From: Pyrrhosoma nymphula
Taxonomy: Eukaryota; Arthropoda; Insecta; Odonata; Coenagrionidae
Direction of reading: 5' to 3'
Length of the DNA stretch: 64,000 nt
Assembly: GCA_963573305.1 (NCBI GenBank)
Contig: OY754338.1
Span: forward strand, 19,280,192 to 19,344,191
The notes under the pieces: generated by a model
Databases searched by the model: none
Seen by the model: only the letters and a program-made list of their open reading frames with translations
What the model was told of the DNA's origin: nothing
In this document: piece after piece, positions 1-12,719 of the stretch
Numbering within the stretch: the stretch's first letter is position 1
Layout of the letters: each line of letters starts with the position of its first letter
Made by a program: the position numbers and the translations under genes

Positions 1-3000
1 ATGAAATCATTACCCGAAGGGCAAATGCATAATCCTCGTGGTATTCGAAATTAATAGGAGATACGGCCTACGTGGTCATCCCTACTTGGGCGTGGAAAGG
101 CCTTCCTCGGCTGCCGCCCAGCTTACGACTTCCCAACCCCTCCCCTCTCGTGAGTTTCCTGGCCTCACTGTACGTACCTACGAGGGCGACTCTCCTCCAT
201 ATCCCTTGTTCCTGGACGGAGATAACGACCAAGTAGATGGGGCTCCAAGCAGTAATAAAGGCCTCCGGACTAGCCATTCGAGAGATGAGTAGGACGAATC
301 CCCGGACCTTCCTTCCAAATGGAGCGGAGTTAAAGCTTCATGGGTTCAGATTTGACGAATTTGTCACGTTCCCCAAGTGGACCCTGGGGGAACATTCCAA
401 GTGACTCATTCTAGTGCCCATACACACATCGGAACATTCCCTACGATGGTATTCAGTATTAAATTTCCCATAACTCCCAACAATTTAGGCGTAGAAACGT
501 GTGAAAAAAATAACTAGAATGTCCAGATTAAAGTAATAGTCCCACCATTTGCAGTACAAGTTGGAAATTTTGCCGATGAAACATTTCTGATATTTATTGG
601 AGATACTACAGAATTAGAAAGATATGTTTATATGCAACACTTGCACTTAATTTTAATACACTAATATTAATTGATGTTGTTTATACAGCAACTCTTAGGT
701 AAAACATTAGTTCACGCATCTTTCTAATGTCAGTTCGGTCTTTAATCGGAGGACATGGTGTGCTCATGAAGTGTGATTGTGTTCCATAATATACTTTATT
801 TAAATTAGGATGAGACCAACTTCCACAGTAGAATTTACCGTAGGATTCTCCGGGGACCAGGACTTGTATGAAATCAGAGGCAGTTCGGGGAGAAACTGTA
901 CGAAATATTTAATCCTAATGGTGAGATTTACACACGGTTACGGACTTAATGAAATTCAGCCACCATCCATTATTTCTATCACAAGAGAAGAGAGCGCGAC
1001 AACATTTTAGGCTTAATCAAATAAATCCATCATGCTAAGAGAGAAGGGTACACAAGACTACTTATGCATTGGTAGGCCACGATTGATGGAGAACGGACAA
1101 ATGAATCCTTACCCTAAGTAAAAAACATGTATGTTACTAGAAACACTTTTTTATCCTTTTCACCCACTTCACGTAATTTTAAGCTTTCAACGTTTTCAGG
1201 GACATTTCTTACAAAAATAAAAATTCGTTTCAATAAGAAATCAAGTAATAACCTTAGTTTTCAGTTACATAAAACTACTTTTCTCGTTTTAAATATTCTA
1301 GAACCTAGGGAACTGTGTTATCTAATCCAGTCCATTCCTCCCCAAAGATGTCTTTCTTTACTTAATTTCAGAGGACGCATAGGGTGGCGAACAAGGATGC
1401 GAAAGACATTGTGTTGCACTGGCTGTAACATGATAATCAGATTTGGAAATTTTTATAACTGATTTGGAAAAAGAAGATACGCAAAACGATTTATAAAGAA
1501 AAGGCTTTGCTCCTTGAGGCACAAAGTTCCAAGGCAAGATTGCTCCCAATTTTCTTTTCCCTGCGGCATTTTTCGCATGCATTTGAATTCACAATGTGTA
1601 CTCCTACCATACCATATTTATTTCCAATGTTTCAGGGTGAAAATCTGCAAGCCGGTTATTTGGAGAGGATTCAATTCCCTAATACCTACCATTTTTTTCC
1701 TAATCGACTGCAATGCAAACCATTGTTTGCCCACGGGATTTTGGATAAGATGGCAGATATGTGCACATGTGTCGGTTTAAATTCTATCAATCATAGAGTA
1801 AAATTACAATGATTGCAGAGAGCTAAATACGCACCTACTTAGTTATAACCTATTATTTGGATATTACTGAATTTTTACGCAAAAAAAAACTATATTTGGC
1901 TCATTTTCACAGCAAAAACCTATCATTATTTGATTGTTTTTTTGTAAACATAGAAATTCAGTGACTTAAAAGTCATGTACCTCATAAATAAAACTTTCAG
2001 AGCTTTTACATAGGATCCACTGCATAAAAAATGCAAATCACCTCGGTAACTACGAACAGTCATGCATTTTTCAAAAGAACTAACATCATGGAAAAAGAAA
2101 TCGAAATATTTCAGCGACCTTCTTAAAAACCGGCTGAAATTTCAAACTGGTGTTTATTCAAGTTGCCTACTCGTGGCTGTGAGAAAAACATCCTGGGCAA
2201 AGTGTAACCGCTGCCTCTTTAAAAGGTTAGGACAGGGTGAGCACAAGATAAAAACAAGCACACTTTTTGCACACTCTTTAGACCGACTTTTAAAATGAAA
2301 ACTCCCCGTTTCCTGTTTGGATGATGCTACTTTTTAAGGAAGAATGAAAACACGTTTCTCTATTTACGTCATAAGAAGCATTTTTTTATGAATAATGAAA
2401 TAGTTCTCATAAAAAAGTAATACGATCCAGTGAAGCAACACAAGGGAAATACGTGGAGAATTTTTCGAAATTGGACCGGCAGATACCTAGTGGGCGCGAG
2501 GCGAATCGAAGAGATGTCTACACGTGCCATCGCGAACACATTGGCTCCCGTCCCGTGCATTGACGTCAAAAGCTTCAACATTTACGAGAGGCGCGGATAA
2601 TTGGACGGCCGTTAATAAGGAGGTTGGTTTCAGAATGCGTCACTCGAAACCCACAAGATATCTCCATAAACGCCATCAGAAATATTCAGCTTTCTACATT
2701 TGACATGCCGAGCTACTGAAAGGTGAGAACGAGATATAAAGAAACAATATTTGTCAATTGGTTTAATTTAATGGCGATTATTTTTTTCAAACTCAATAGG
2801 CGCCTCTGTTGCCCCAGTTTTATCTCACTTATGCATTCATCTTACTATCCTTATTATAGATGGCTAAAATTAAGGTTAGCTAAGGCAGAATTTACCTTCA
2901 TTACATCAGAAATAGATATTTCAGGAGCTGAGACTGCTTAGGTCATAGCACCGTTTATAATAGCATGTTATTCCTAACGCAAGCGCAAAAACCATTACCG

Positions 3001-3790
3001 ACCAAGATTTGACCGCAGCACCCAAGGGTTGGCTTGTCAGCTAGTTAAAAATCTGTAACCACCTTCTTACCGCATCTTCAGTTTGTGGGTAACTCATTTC
3101 ACGTGAATTTACATCAAAAATATCATAGATCAAAGTTTTCTCTCTTATTGACCTACATTCTCACCATTAATACCAAGGTTTTTCAAATGTGAATTTTAAA
3201 CAGAAAAGGATGAAAATATTTTCTCTGGACACAGAATTGCAGTCCGGTTTGTAAGTTGGGGTCGTTAAAACAAAAAAATAAAAACTAGACATTTCTCCAT
3301 TTGAGATCCCATCTCCTTGAACTATCTCATTCATACACGAACGAACAAGGACATAAGATCACTGTGCAATTCGGGTTTCAATCACAAAACATGCATGTAC
3401 ATTATCCTATTTCACAGATCATTCAAAATATATTCATATCAAAATTAAAGAATAAGCATTCAGAATGATCTCGCTAAGGAACTATTCAAACCCCTCCTAG
3501 TAAATATGTTTTAGAATATTCGTCGAGGAATGTTACTATTTTCTCAACAGCTACAATGCGATACAATCCTTAGGGTTATTATGGGCTCATTGGAATCCAG
3601 TGAGAAATTAAAATAATTCAAACCTAATGAACTAATTTATATAAAGTGAGCATGAGGAAAGATTATAAGGAAAAGTATTAAATTTATTGTCAGAGCATTA
3701 TACTGATAGCTATTCCTTTAAATTTCATTGGAGATATCCGTAGAATAAAATCTCCCTACTAACTCCGCTCTCCCTATAAAGCTTCACTGG
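1..3790. other. Unassigned AT-rich sequence
   Basis: No gene or known repeat was recognised. The first 300 bases are somewhat GC-richer and are open on both strands (about 84 codons on plus at 38-292, 69 on minus at 68-277), but neither product resembles a family I know and neither has convincing gene signals. The remainder consists of short, overlapping open frames typical of non-coding insect DNA. Confidence 0.5.
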
Positions 3791-3799
3791 TTAAGAATT

Positions 3800-4140
3800 G
3801 AGATACTTGGAGGATCAGGTTGGTCGGTTGCTAGAGCATACTTTGCAAATAGAAGAAAACTCATTCAAATCCCGCAGACCTGGTTTCTAAACCCTGCGGT
3901 TGTGAAGACTTCATTGGTATCAGATTTCTACTTGAATGCTGAGTGGAGAGCATTTCAAGTTTAGTACTCTGCCCGTCGGATGGGACGTTAAACCGTGGTC
4001 CCTTTGGCACCTTTCGTTGAGAGCAGACTACTGCCGATCATGGGTTTCATTCTACCTACACTCTCTAAATAGATGCCATTTAGGCCATAGATGTTGGCCG
4101 TCTTCCTCAATTTACCCACCATCGTCGATTGACTGCGGGC
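3800..4140 (+). repeat. tRNA-headed SINE, copy A
   Basis: A tRNA-like head lies at about 3816-3885, with an A-box-like stretch around 3820-3835 (GGTTGGTCGGTTGCTAGAGC) and a B-box-like TTCAAATCCC near 3867. About 100 bases later comes a core at 3971-4012 containing GATGGGACGTTAAACC followed by GGTCCCTTTGGC. The same core occurs on the opposite strand at about 40.4, 42.0, 45.1 and 48.7 kb, always with a tRNA-like B-box on the 5' side in the element's own orientation. Head-then-core order is the layout of a pol III-driven SINE with a conserved central domain. The 3' end is not resolved. This copy is the only one of the five on the plus strand. Confidence 0.65.
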
Positions 4141-6230
4141 ATACAAAACGCTTCATTTTTGTTATCTTTCCGCGGATGAATTGTGAAATAGAACAGGAGC
4201 GACCCATTATTAATGCCTCGAGGGAAGAGAAGGAAATCACGCTGAGAAGGTCACTGTTGGCAGGAGTATCGAGGTCCAAAAACACGCTCTCCTCATGGTA
4301 AATCACCCCAGGGGTACGAAAACCCGTTCCACTGCGTAAAATCGTCGTCAAATAGGAGTGACCTCGGACGATTTGAGGCGATCGACAGCGGCCGAACGGA
4401 TTCTCACCTCCCCCTCCCCCACTATAAACTGCCCATCCCAACCCCCCAGGGGCATTCGCGCGACTGAGACCCACGCACGAATGATAATTTTATTTTATTC
4501 ATTTATTGGAACTGCATGCCATCCGTGATAAATCAGGTATCAACCGAGAATCAAAACTTTCATAAAAATAAAGAATTCCAAAATCGGAAACTTGATTTTC
4601 TTGTTGTTATTGCCAATAAAGTTGTTGAAATTTACTTTTATTCAAAGGAAATTAAATGCTTTTTTTGCTTTTAAACATGTGAAAAAACTTTCAAAAAATT
4701 AACGCCCACAATTTTAAGTTCTCAGTGATTACACATTCTACGACATGCGTCATTTTGGGTAGAATGATCACTTTTAACATTCAAATCCTTTTAGAAATTG
4801 TCAGTAAAAGATGTAAAGAATGTGTACAAATTATTTACCCTTCTTTTGATAAATTGAGAAAATTCTATGTACACTAGGTAAAATTGGTGAAATATGGTGT
4901 AAGGTTTCGAAACCATTATCGTTTCACCTTAATAACTACACAATTAAACAAATGGAACTTCGGAAAAACAATATGTATATTAAGTAACTTTAATTAAGAG
5001 AGTTTAATTAAAATGGAACCGTGAAAAGCATGTACAACTTGAGAAAAAATAATGATCCACCCAGACTTCAAGCGAAGTGTGAGTGGACAATGAGTTCCTT
5101 AATTCCCGGCCGGAAATACGGGCCAGGCCACCAAATTTCGGCACGCGACATGATTTAGAAGGCATTTCGCCCGAGGGACATCTTCCGAGAGCACCCTTCC
5201 ATAAATAACTCTATGCATTAAGTATGTAGCCAGTGTTTCACATTCCTACTAGTAGCGTTGTTTTGGAATGGATTCCTCGAAAACCAAACGGGTGAAAAGT
5301 GCGTTCAACCTCTTCCACTTTTCATAATGGGCATTTCCCTGCCGGGATTTTTCTGGGAGACTCAGGCGATGAGAATTCAATGTCTTTATTTTATTTATGG
5401 ACACTTGTATGGGTGGAAGAGAATTTTTACTATTACTCATGGTGAAAATGGTAAGCTGTCACAGTAAACAATCACGTGATCACGAAAAATGCAAAATTTC
5501 ATTGAATCCTCGTGGAAGACACCAGATATTTCTGTCTAATACACTGTTTTATAACAATCGATACCATATTATTATTAATCTTTACACCTTAATATATGCT
5601 GAAATTCTTGTGCTCAATTATTATTCACTAATTATTATCTGCAAGTGCACCAATGAAAGTACTTTAAACTTTTAAATTCTCCATGATACTTTAACACCAT
5701 TTAAAAAACTGACAAGTCCTCTGATAACACTGTTAGGCCAGCATAGGGAAGTTATGTACTTACCTATTTATTTTATTATTTAACCATCTCCTTAACACAA
5801 AAATTCCGAGTTCCGAAAATATTTTCCCCGACTAATTTGGAAACTTAATCGTGCTGAATGGCATCAGAATTACATTTAGTATGAACCCACCCGTCTTCAA
5901 GAAATATCCGAAGGCTATGGAATTTTCAATTTATAAAAACGCAATTATCTATGTTAAACAGGGACTCAGATGCATGACATCCGCTGTAGCTTAAGGCAGG
6001 ATGCCGATTGTTCCTGAGTTATAAAAATCATAAACGGCCTTTCCCGTCATGGAAGCCATTGCAGAAAGATTTCCTGGGTTTATCGAGATAAAATACTTAT
6101 GGTATGCCATTAGTTTCTAAACTCACGATAGTACCGACAATACTATATTTTAGTGCACTGCATTACTATTTTTCTTATTAGCACCCAGTTGACTGGAAAA
6201 GTGTTGTAGCAGTGATTTTACGATCTTCAA
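4141..6230. other. Unassigned sequence
   Basis: No gene, RNA or recognisable repeat. The 4380-4460 part is C-rich on plus, and the minus-strand open frame at 4112-4474 that it creates looks compositional, partly overlapping the SINE tail. The rest is AT-rich with short random open frames. Confidence 0.5.
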
Positions 6231-6239
6231 ACTCCAAAA

Positions 6240-6680
6240 TGCATAGCGGTTACTCAAAATCCTCGTTTTCCTTCCACAAAAAATTTAAATCAGCACACCA
6301 TGACATCACCAATTTTTCCCGTTCCACAAAAATCACAAAAGTGGTCCCAGGGAACAATATGGTGATCGGACCCCAGTTGAGCGTTGACATCCCCTCAAGC
6401 GATGACCACCTTAGTCCCCAGTGGCCCAACAGCGGTACAACAGACTTCCTGCCCGTTGAACGCGTGAATAATATGTCCAAACGAAAATCTCTCCTCCAGA
6501 GCCTCTTTTCCGACGTCCGCACCCCAATCCGGCCCCTCAACTACTCCCACATGGAATCGTCCATCATTGCACTGCCAACAATTGAGTGAGTGTTTATTGG
6601 TCAATGAAATATTCCGCGGGGAACGCTTTCCACGTGCAGCATTGCTCTCTCCAGGGAGAAACAACTTAATTTCCACCCTT
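6240..6680 (-). pseudogene. Possible LINE endonuclease remnant
   Basis: On the minus strand, around 6395-6350, the translation runs GTKVVIA, stop, GDVNAQLGSD, and about 15 residues later contains GTGKIGD. In the apurinic-type endonucleases of LINEs a hydrophobic strand followed by GD-x-NA-x-x-G, then a G-rich turn, is the usual arrangement, so this may be a decayed LINE copy. The minus frame is open upstream from 6676 to the stop at about 6395. The opposite strand also has a 125-codon open frame (6212-6589) with an acceptor-like TAG before it and a GTGAGT donor-like site at its end near 6588. It could therefore instead be an exon of an unknown gene. The two readings cannot both be the functional one, and neither is secure. 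Confidence 0.35.
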
Positions 6681-6689
6681 CAACAGCAA

Positions 6690-8220
6690 ATCCCGGCCAT
6701 GAATTTATCGACAGCTTCCTCGGGAAAAAGCAACCCGCGCACCCTTAGGGGCGGCTGGCGTTGCGTGCGCCTAGACTTCATCCTCGGCCACTTCCCCCAA
6801 CCCCTAGCCCTCCCCCCCCCCGCCTCGCCCCCAACCCTTATCGCGATAATGATTAAGGCATCGGATAAAACCCAAATCATCCAATCACAGGCGGCAGGCG
6901 CTCACATCAACTAAACTAACCTCCAGCCAAAATGACTCAACACACAATGGGACGCACGTGCACTACGTGTCGAGGGAAATTGAAGATGAACTTAACACTG
7001 AAACTTACCAGTGTTTATAAAATAAAACAAATTTTTTAAGAGTTACTATAGAACTTAAAATGAGTGTGAGCATCAAAGACCACATAACCGCCAATTCTAG
7101 GAAAATGGTCAATGCAAATAATCCGAAAAAAAAGTTTTATATACTGAGAACAATAAAATTATATAGAGTTTAAGTAGTAGGATATTTATAAGGAAATATA
7201 AAAGAACTGCATGAAGAATTCCGTTTGGCAGGGAGTTATATCTTTTTGGCCATCATTCTTTCAAAAATGCTTTTTTCATTCAACTCCCAGTTTCAATACT
7301 AAGAATTCAGTCATTTTTTGTTTCTATCTACTTATCGGTAAGAAATATACTGCCATATAGCTAAACTTTTAATATTTACGCAAGAAATTACCGTTCAATC
7401 TTCAACCAAGCGTAAGAGGCATTAGCGGATACATTTTGTTGGCACCATAAAGTTTTATCACTTCGGAAATATTAGCAGTGTCTAGGCTAGTTTGATCTTA
7501 ATAAATTGAATATGACAGAAAAAAAAAATTGCACCGAGTAGGTATTCCACGACATTGAAGTAAAGTTCATATTCCATTACTTCTCTGGTTTCCCATTTCT
7601 ATTAACAGTCAATGTTAAGGTTCCCTTTAAGGAAATACACATATAGGTATAGTAACTATAGCATAATTATCAGTGCAAATATGCAACAAACGCAGGGGCA
7701 GCAAAAAGTAATGGAAGATTTAGTAAATGCCATTCCTAAATGAATAAAAACATTTGAGTTAGATGTTGAGAAGCGTTCTTGAATTGGTTTTGACAGTTTG
7801 TTTTTAATTTCATATTATTTATAAAAGTATCTGTTTCAGTTTTTTAATTTTCGTATCACCGTTATAAAATCCTTTTTCACTACTTTATTTCCAGGTTAAA
7901 TATTCAATTCATAAAAAAATATTAATTCAGGTTGCTATGAAGAGCAGCAGGTATATCTGGAAGACTTCTGGTAGTTGTAATGAGAATAGCGCATTAGCGA
8001 CTTGATCTCCATTGGTAAAAACATATTATTTTATTCCAACTGTTTTCCCTCGAGATATCTCACGCGGTACATAATTATTTCACTGTTCCCACTAAGTTGT
8101 TGAGCTTATCTTCAAGTACGCACTCTTAAATAGGTTTATCACTACGAGCGGTCGGAGTATCGTTTTAAGATGGGCTACGGGTCACTCGTCAATTAAAGGC
8201 AAGATACCAATCGTAATTGA
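6690..8220. other. Unassigned AT-rich sequence
   Basis: After a C-rich patch at 6780-6835, this is AT-rich DNA with many A and T runs. No coding signal, RNA gene or repeat was recognised. Confidence 0.5.
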
Positions 8221-8459
8221 GATGGAGACCTAGACGTTATAATCTAGTACACCGGACAATCGGAATTCGCCTCTCCATGGGAAGGAAATCCGTGAAAAAA
8301 GGGAAACAACTCCCATCGATTTGTAACATGCTAACCCGTAATTAAACACGAAAGGGAAAAAGTTAAAAAGAAGAAGAGATCTAGATTTGTAACGTAAATC
8401 GTAGTGTAGATAAAAATACGCCCCTTTTCCCCCGAAAGTAGATAATGAAACCCCACGCA

Positions 8460-8720
8460 ACGCCTGCCACCAATCTCCTCTCACCCTCCCCCTCCCGTCC
8501 CCACCCCCCACAACACACCCCCTAGTGAATCCTTCTCACCCCTCTATCTTCCCCTCCAAAGAAATTATTTCCAGGCCTATCTGAAGCGATACGCATGGGA
8601 TAAAAGTGGGGGGGATATTTCCCTCTCCAACACATACCCCCCCCCCTTCCATGTAGATACCCTCCAAAACTAAGAACCGGAGGGGGGTGGGGGGTTGGGG
8701 CCAAACAACTTCCCCGCAAC
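8460..8720. repeat. C/G-homopolymer-rich segment
   Basis: The plus strand changes from C-rich (8470-8520, a C10 run near 8637-8646) to strongly G-rich (8679-8700). The G-rich part has runs GG, GGGGGG, GGGGGG and GGGG separated by one or two bases, which fits the general G-quadruplex pattern. Minus-strand open frames here are products of composition and are not annotated as genes. Confidence 0.55.
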
Positions 8721-8824
8721 ATGGGATGTGCTAATTAACTCAATGCCGCCACCGCTTCGCGCTGAAGCGGAAGGAACAAGGCATTCTAGCGATAAACAAG
8801 GGAGGAAGGAAGAGGGATGATATG

Positions 8825-8885
8825 GAGGGAGGCAGTGGGAAAGAGAGAGAGAGTGAAAGAGACACAGACATAGAAAGAGAAACGG
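8825..8885. repeat. Purine (GA)-rich simple repeat
   Basis: An imperfect GA-rich tract, including GAGAGAGAGAGTGAAAGAGA, degrading into AGAAAGAGAAAC. It is a short interrupted microsatellite with no sign of a gene. Confidence 0.6.
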
Positions 8886-8889
8886 TGGA

Positions 8890-11885
8890 GAATACGAAGG
8901 GAAACTAGGAAAAAATCTATTATTAAGTGAAACATGAAATAGTCATCGTGAAATATTCCGCATAAATTTTAATTTGTAGTCCTTGGTTGAAGGTCAGGGG
9001 GAATAAGTAACATTTCGACACAATAATGTAAAACATTAGGAATCTTTCCATGCAATACTTATTTGCTGTCAGTTAGTTTCAATGTTATCAAATAATTATC
9101 AGGGATTGTTCTCAAGACTCAGCCAGGTATCATACTCAGGACTGATAATCCTGTTTGAAGACAACCACATGATCATTACATACATTTTAACAATGGAGCA
9201 TCACAATACTCAATTATCACTTAGTGTACGTCTCACATTTTATGGGAATTTGTCTTACAGTATGTGAAAACTGGGCCTTGATGCTCTGTTGTTCAAATGT
9301 GAGCTGATAATATGCTTCCTCTATGCATATGCAAAAAGTTTACATTACAGACATGAGTTTAATGAACGAAATGTTATAAGTAATAAGCTAGCGTGTTTTT
9401 ATGCCCCCTTTCAGGGCAATTGGATCAAAATATATACTACATGAAACTTAAAGTTATTTATTTATTTATTTTAAGACAAGAACAGGTGACGGATTTATTT
9501 GATAAATTCGTATAGGTAATTGTGTAATATATCTTTTGCAGATATGAATCGTGTTTTAGCCCCAAAGATAAAATTCATCAACTTTACTTTTACAACGGCG
9601 TTTGAAGAGTAAATGCTTAATTCTTCAGACTGTACCCAAAGAAAATATTAACGACGCAAAAGACAATCGGTTTTACAAATGGGAAAGAAACGTCCCGAAG
9701 AAGAACGTCAATATTTGTAAATATTTCAGGGGTGGCTAGGTGTTGCAAGATGAAAAAAATACGCTTGGATGCATGACGAATACAGATGAATCCAATCTAA
9801 TTTCTGTAAGGGACCTGATTTAGTGTAAAGGAAAAATTGATATCATATTTTAGTATGAATATCAAGTTTAAATGGGCACAAAATTTGATTGCCATGTTCT
9901 TCATTAAAATTATAAGGAAAATGTAAGTTATTTACAACATATAGCTAGTAATGAATGAATATCCATATGTCATGAATGTTGCAATGCAAGCCACTGAAAC
10001 TTGACGTCGAGAGTGAATTGACTGCGATTGGTGGGAGGAAACGAGTGAAAAATGGCAACAACCTTAGCCAGTTTGATCAACTTCAGGTAACATCATTTAT
10101 ATAACCACAATTATTACATTAGAAGCCCGTAGGATAAACACCGTTAACTTGGTGTACACAAGACGAATACAAGTCATAACTGGAACCAAGCAGATACGTC
10201 CTTCTCCGGCCGAGGTTAGGTTCAAAAAGGGCTAGTCTGTTCATGGCACACCTTGCCAGCGCAGGAAGGGAATCAGCTGACCAGTGAAAGAGTGGGTAGG
10301 GGAGGTGCTATCACACTTTGGATTGGTGGGAATGTTCACAGGTCGACTTGAAAATGGAAGAAGATGTCAGCACCAGCGCGGACCGAATAAAAGCAGGAAT
10401 CTTGCAGGAACCGCGATGACCTGAGCGTTCGCGGTGACCAGAGCCACGTCGCGGCACTTGTCTTATCGCTCTCTGTCACTTGAGGATTTTCGAGTCTAGA
10501 GGTTTCGAGGAGGAAAAGTGGCACAGTGTTTACCAGCATATGAGGGAGGCACTTAACGAGACAAGGGATCGTTTCCTGGAAATGGAAAGTAAATCATGAA
10601 AATGCTCGTTAGTGAGACTATGTTTTCACTTTACCTCGTAGTATCCTAGCAAATATTTTTTTCTTTGCATTTATGCGCTTCCCTGTCACTTACAAGTAAC
10701 CCTTATTGAGCCTTAACGAAGCAATACCATATTACATTATGAATTCTCCATTACAGCATGAATAATGGTAACTGCTAATTGAATATCTCCTACGTTCCAG
10801 GTCATATATATCAATGGCTGTTCTAAAAATAAACAGCATTATATTCCTAAAATGATGGTGCACTCTTTAGGTAAATAATTAGAAAATTAAGATTCGCAGT
10901 GCCAATCTAATTATGTAAGAACATAAACATGTAAAAATGAAATATTTCAGGAGAAAGCCGCACAGTAATAATAAGTCATATTTTCAATACGTCTCTTCGG
11001 CTGTGTCCCTCATATGTTCAGAATGTGCACTTTTGCATTTTATTACGCTCAAAGCGAGTCTTAACCATATGACAAAGGCATTGACACAGAATTTCAGCGG
11101 TAGCTGTTCTTCTAAACGCCTCATGAGGTGATCAAAACTGATTCTGACTCCCAAGGATATTTTGTTTCATATTTTTCAAAGCAGCATTTTCCTCGTTGAC
11201 ATTGCAAAGTATCCGTGAAATTGATCGTCATAAAACAGAGTGTCAATGCTGTTTCTTTTTTAAGTTTCCAACGGAGACCTATCACACCGAAAAATCCATG
11301 TTCTTATTAACTGAAAAATACCATTTTCATGTTTTTTCAGGCTAAAGAACAACAATTCCCGAGTTAATACAGGTTTTCAATACATTTTCCTTGTAAAGAA
11401 GATAAAACAGACAGTCAATGTCAATTTTTGTATTCCCTGTCTTCATAGAGGTCCAACTTAAAAAAAACGTTTCATTATATTCTTTTCCTTCGCATAATAT
11501 CGCCTGATGAGAATCTGTAGATATTTTTTGGAAATATTACGGATGGTAAATGTATAGTCTTCGTTTAGTTATAGCAGGTATAGGAAAGGTATAGGCTATC
11601 TGAAAGCAGATCAAATTTTCTCGTTAAATACGCAGGTACAGTGAGTAGAATAATAGAATCGTATTACAAGTGCAATTTATTCAGACATATGCTATAACAG
11701 TCTATTTCTTTAAATTGCGAATAACCTTAAGACACTGTGTTTAACGCTTAGTGCATGCCTGGTGTGGAGACACTACCCGCGGGGACCAAGTTAGGGCAAG
11801 GTTATTCCTTTTTAGTGTATAGTAGAGACTTTACACTTTCTTTTATCTATTTCGATCTTCTATAAATATCTATCTTGATTTCTAA
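8890..11885. other. Unassigned sequence
   Basis: AT-rich DNA with a mildly GC-richer patch at 10200-10560. No gene, RNA or repeat family was recognised. Short open frames on both strands have no supporting signals. Confidence 0.5.
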
Positions 11886-11889
11886 TGCT

Positions 11890-12025
11890 AACACAAAGGG
11901 TTTTATACTCTTAGTACTCACGATCAGTGAATATACTCAGTACTTCTCTACAAATGTTTTTATTGTACGACGCGTTTTACCGATTTACGGCATCGTACGA
12001 TGTACGATGCCTGACACTGTTGAGT
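11890..12025 (-). repeat. Penelope-like 3' end (decayed), minus strand
   Basis: Read on the minus strand, this matches the repeat at 28.3 kb: GATGCCGT, then AAACGCGTCGTAC, then a short A/T stretch, then TGTAGA(G/A)AAGTACT. In Penelope-like elements this part often carries a minimal hammerhead ribozyme. Here the CTGACGA part of the core has been replaced, and the expected GAAA reads AAAA, so the ribozyme core looks broken. The copy also contains a perfect palindrome (11989-12011). No coding remnant of a Penelope reverse transcriptase was seen next to it. Confidence 0.45.
11989..12011. repeat. Perfect 10-bp-arm palindrome
   Basis: GGCATCGTAC, a 3-base loop (GAT), then GTACGATGCC. It lies exactly where the related copy at 28.3 kb has the hammerhead-like core, so it may have formed by local copying or gene-conversion-like repair within the repeat. 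Confidence 0.75.
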
Positions 12026-12700
12026 TTTATACTAATGAAAAAAGTAGGTGAAAATAAGAGAAAATATATTTATTTAAAAAGTACCTATAAAAGTAACGAA
12101 AAGTAGCAAATTTTTCACTTTAACCCTGAAGGAATATGTGAGAAATTAGAAGGTGTGTTTCAAAATCTTCAATAAAACAGATGAGTGCTACACGAGCAAA
12201 AGTAATAATGTGATTTTCTGAAAATGCCGAGTTAAAGCTTTTGATGATTTTTCCTTAAATTTGATGGATTCTGTTGATCTAACGGATACCTTAAAATTAA
12301 CAAAGATACAATTATTTGCTCCATGTTTATTGAAATACCAGACTAAATGAGTGAGAATTTCCTAAAAAACGTCAAAATTTACCGTTTTTGCCTACTATTT
12401 TTTATATTTTCGCCCACTGTGCCTGGCCACTTACCCGTCGAGTGGCTAGCATTATACCTCATAGTATAGTATACATGTAATGCATAGTACTCTAGATTTC
12501 ATTCACTCGGCGATTTAATATTTACCGAAAAATATCTGATTTCCAATGTTTATTCTTCGTTAAGTTCCCGCGAGGAAATTCCAACAGAGTAACGGGAAGG
12601 TTCCACATTCATTCGCTCGTCCTTGCTCATTACAAAGCAGCCTCACTGCGCCCACCGATACGGAAACAAGTAAACTACACACGCACACCGAGGAAAAGAC
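12026..12700. other. Unassigned AT-rich sequence
   Basis: No gene or repeat was identified. Around 12420-12460 a short palindromic piece (CCACT ... AGTGG) appears but has no partner that would define an element. Confidence 0.45.
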
Positions 12701-12719
12701 TAAACACACAAAACAACGA

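Noticed and set aside
11720..12465. Similar GTGCCTGG/CACT.ACCCG patches near 11.75 and 12.42 kb as ends of one transposon.
   Set aside because: They are in the same orientation, match only loosely and have no matching flanking duplication.
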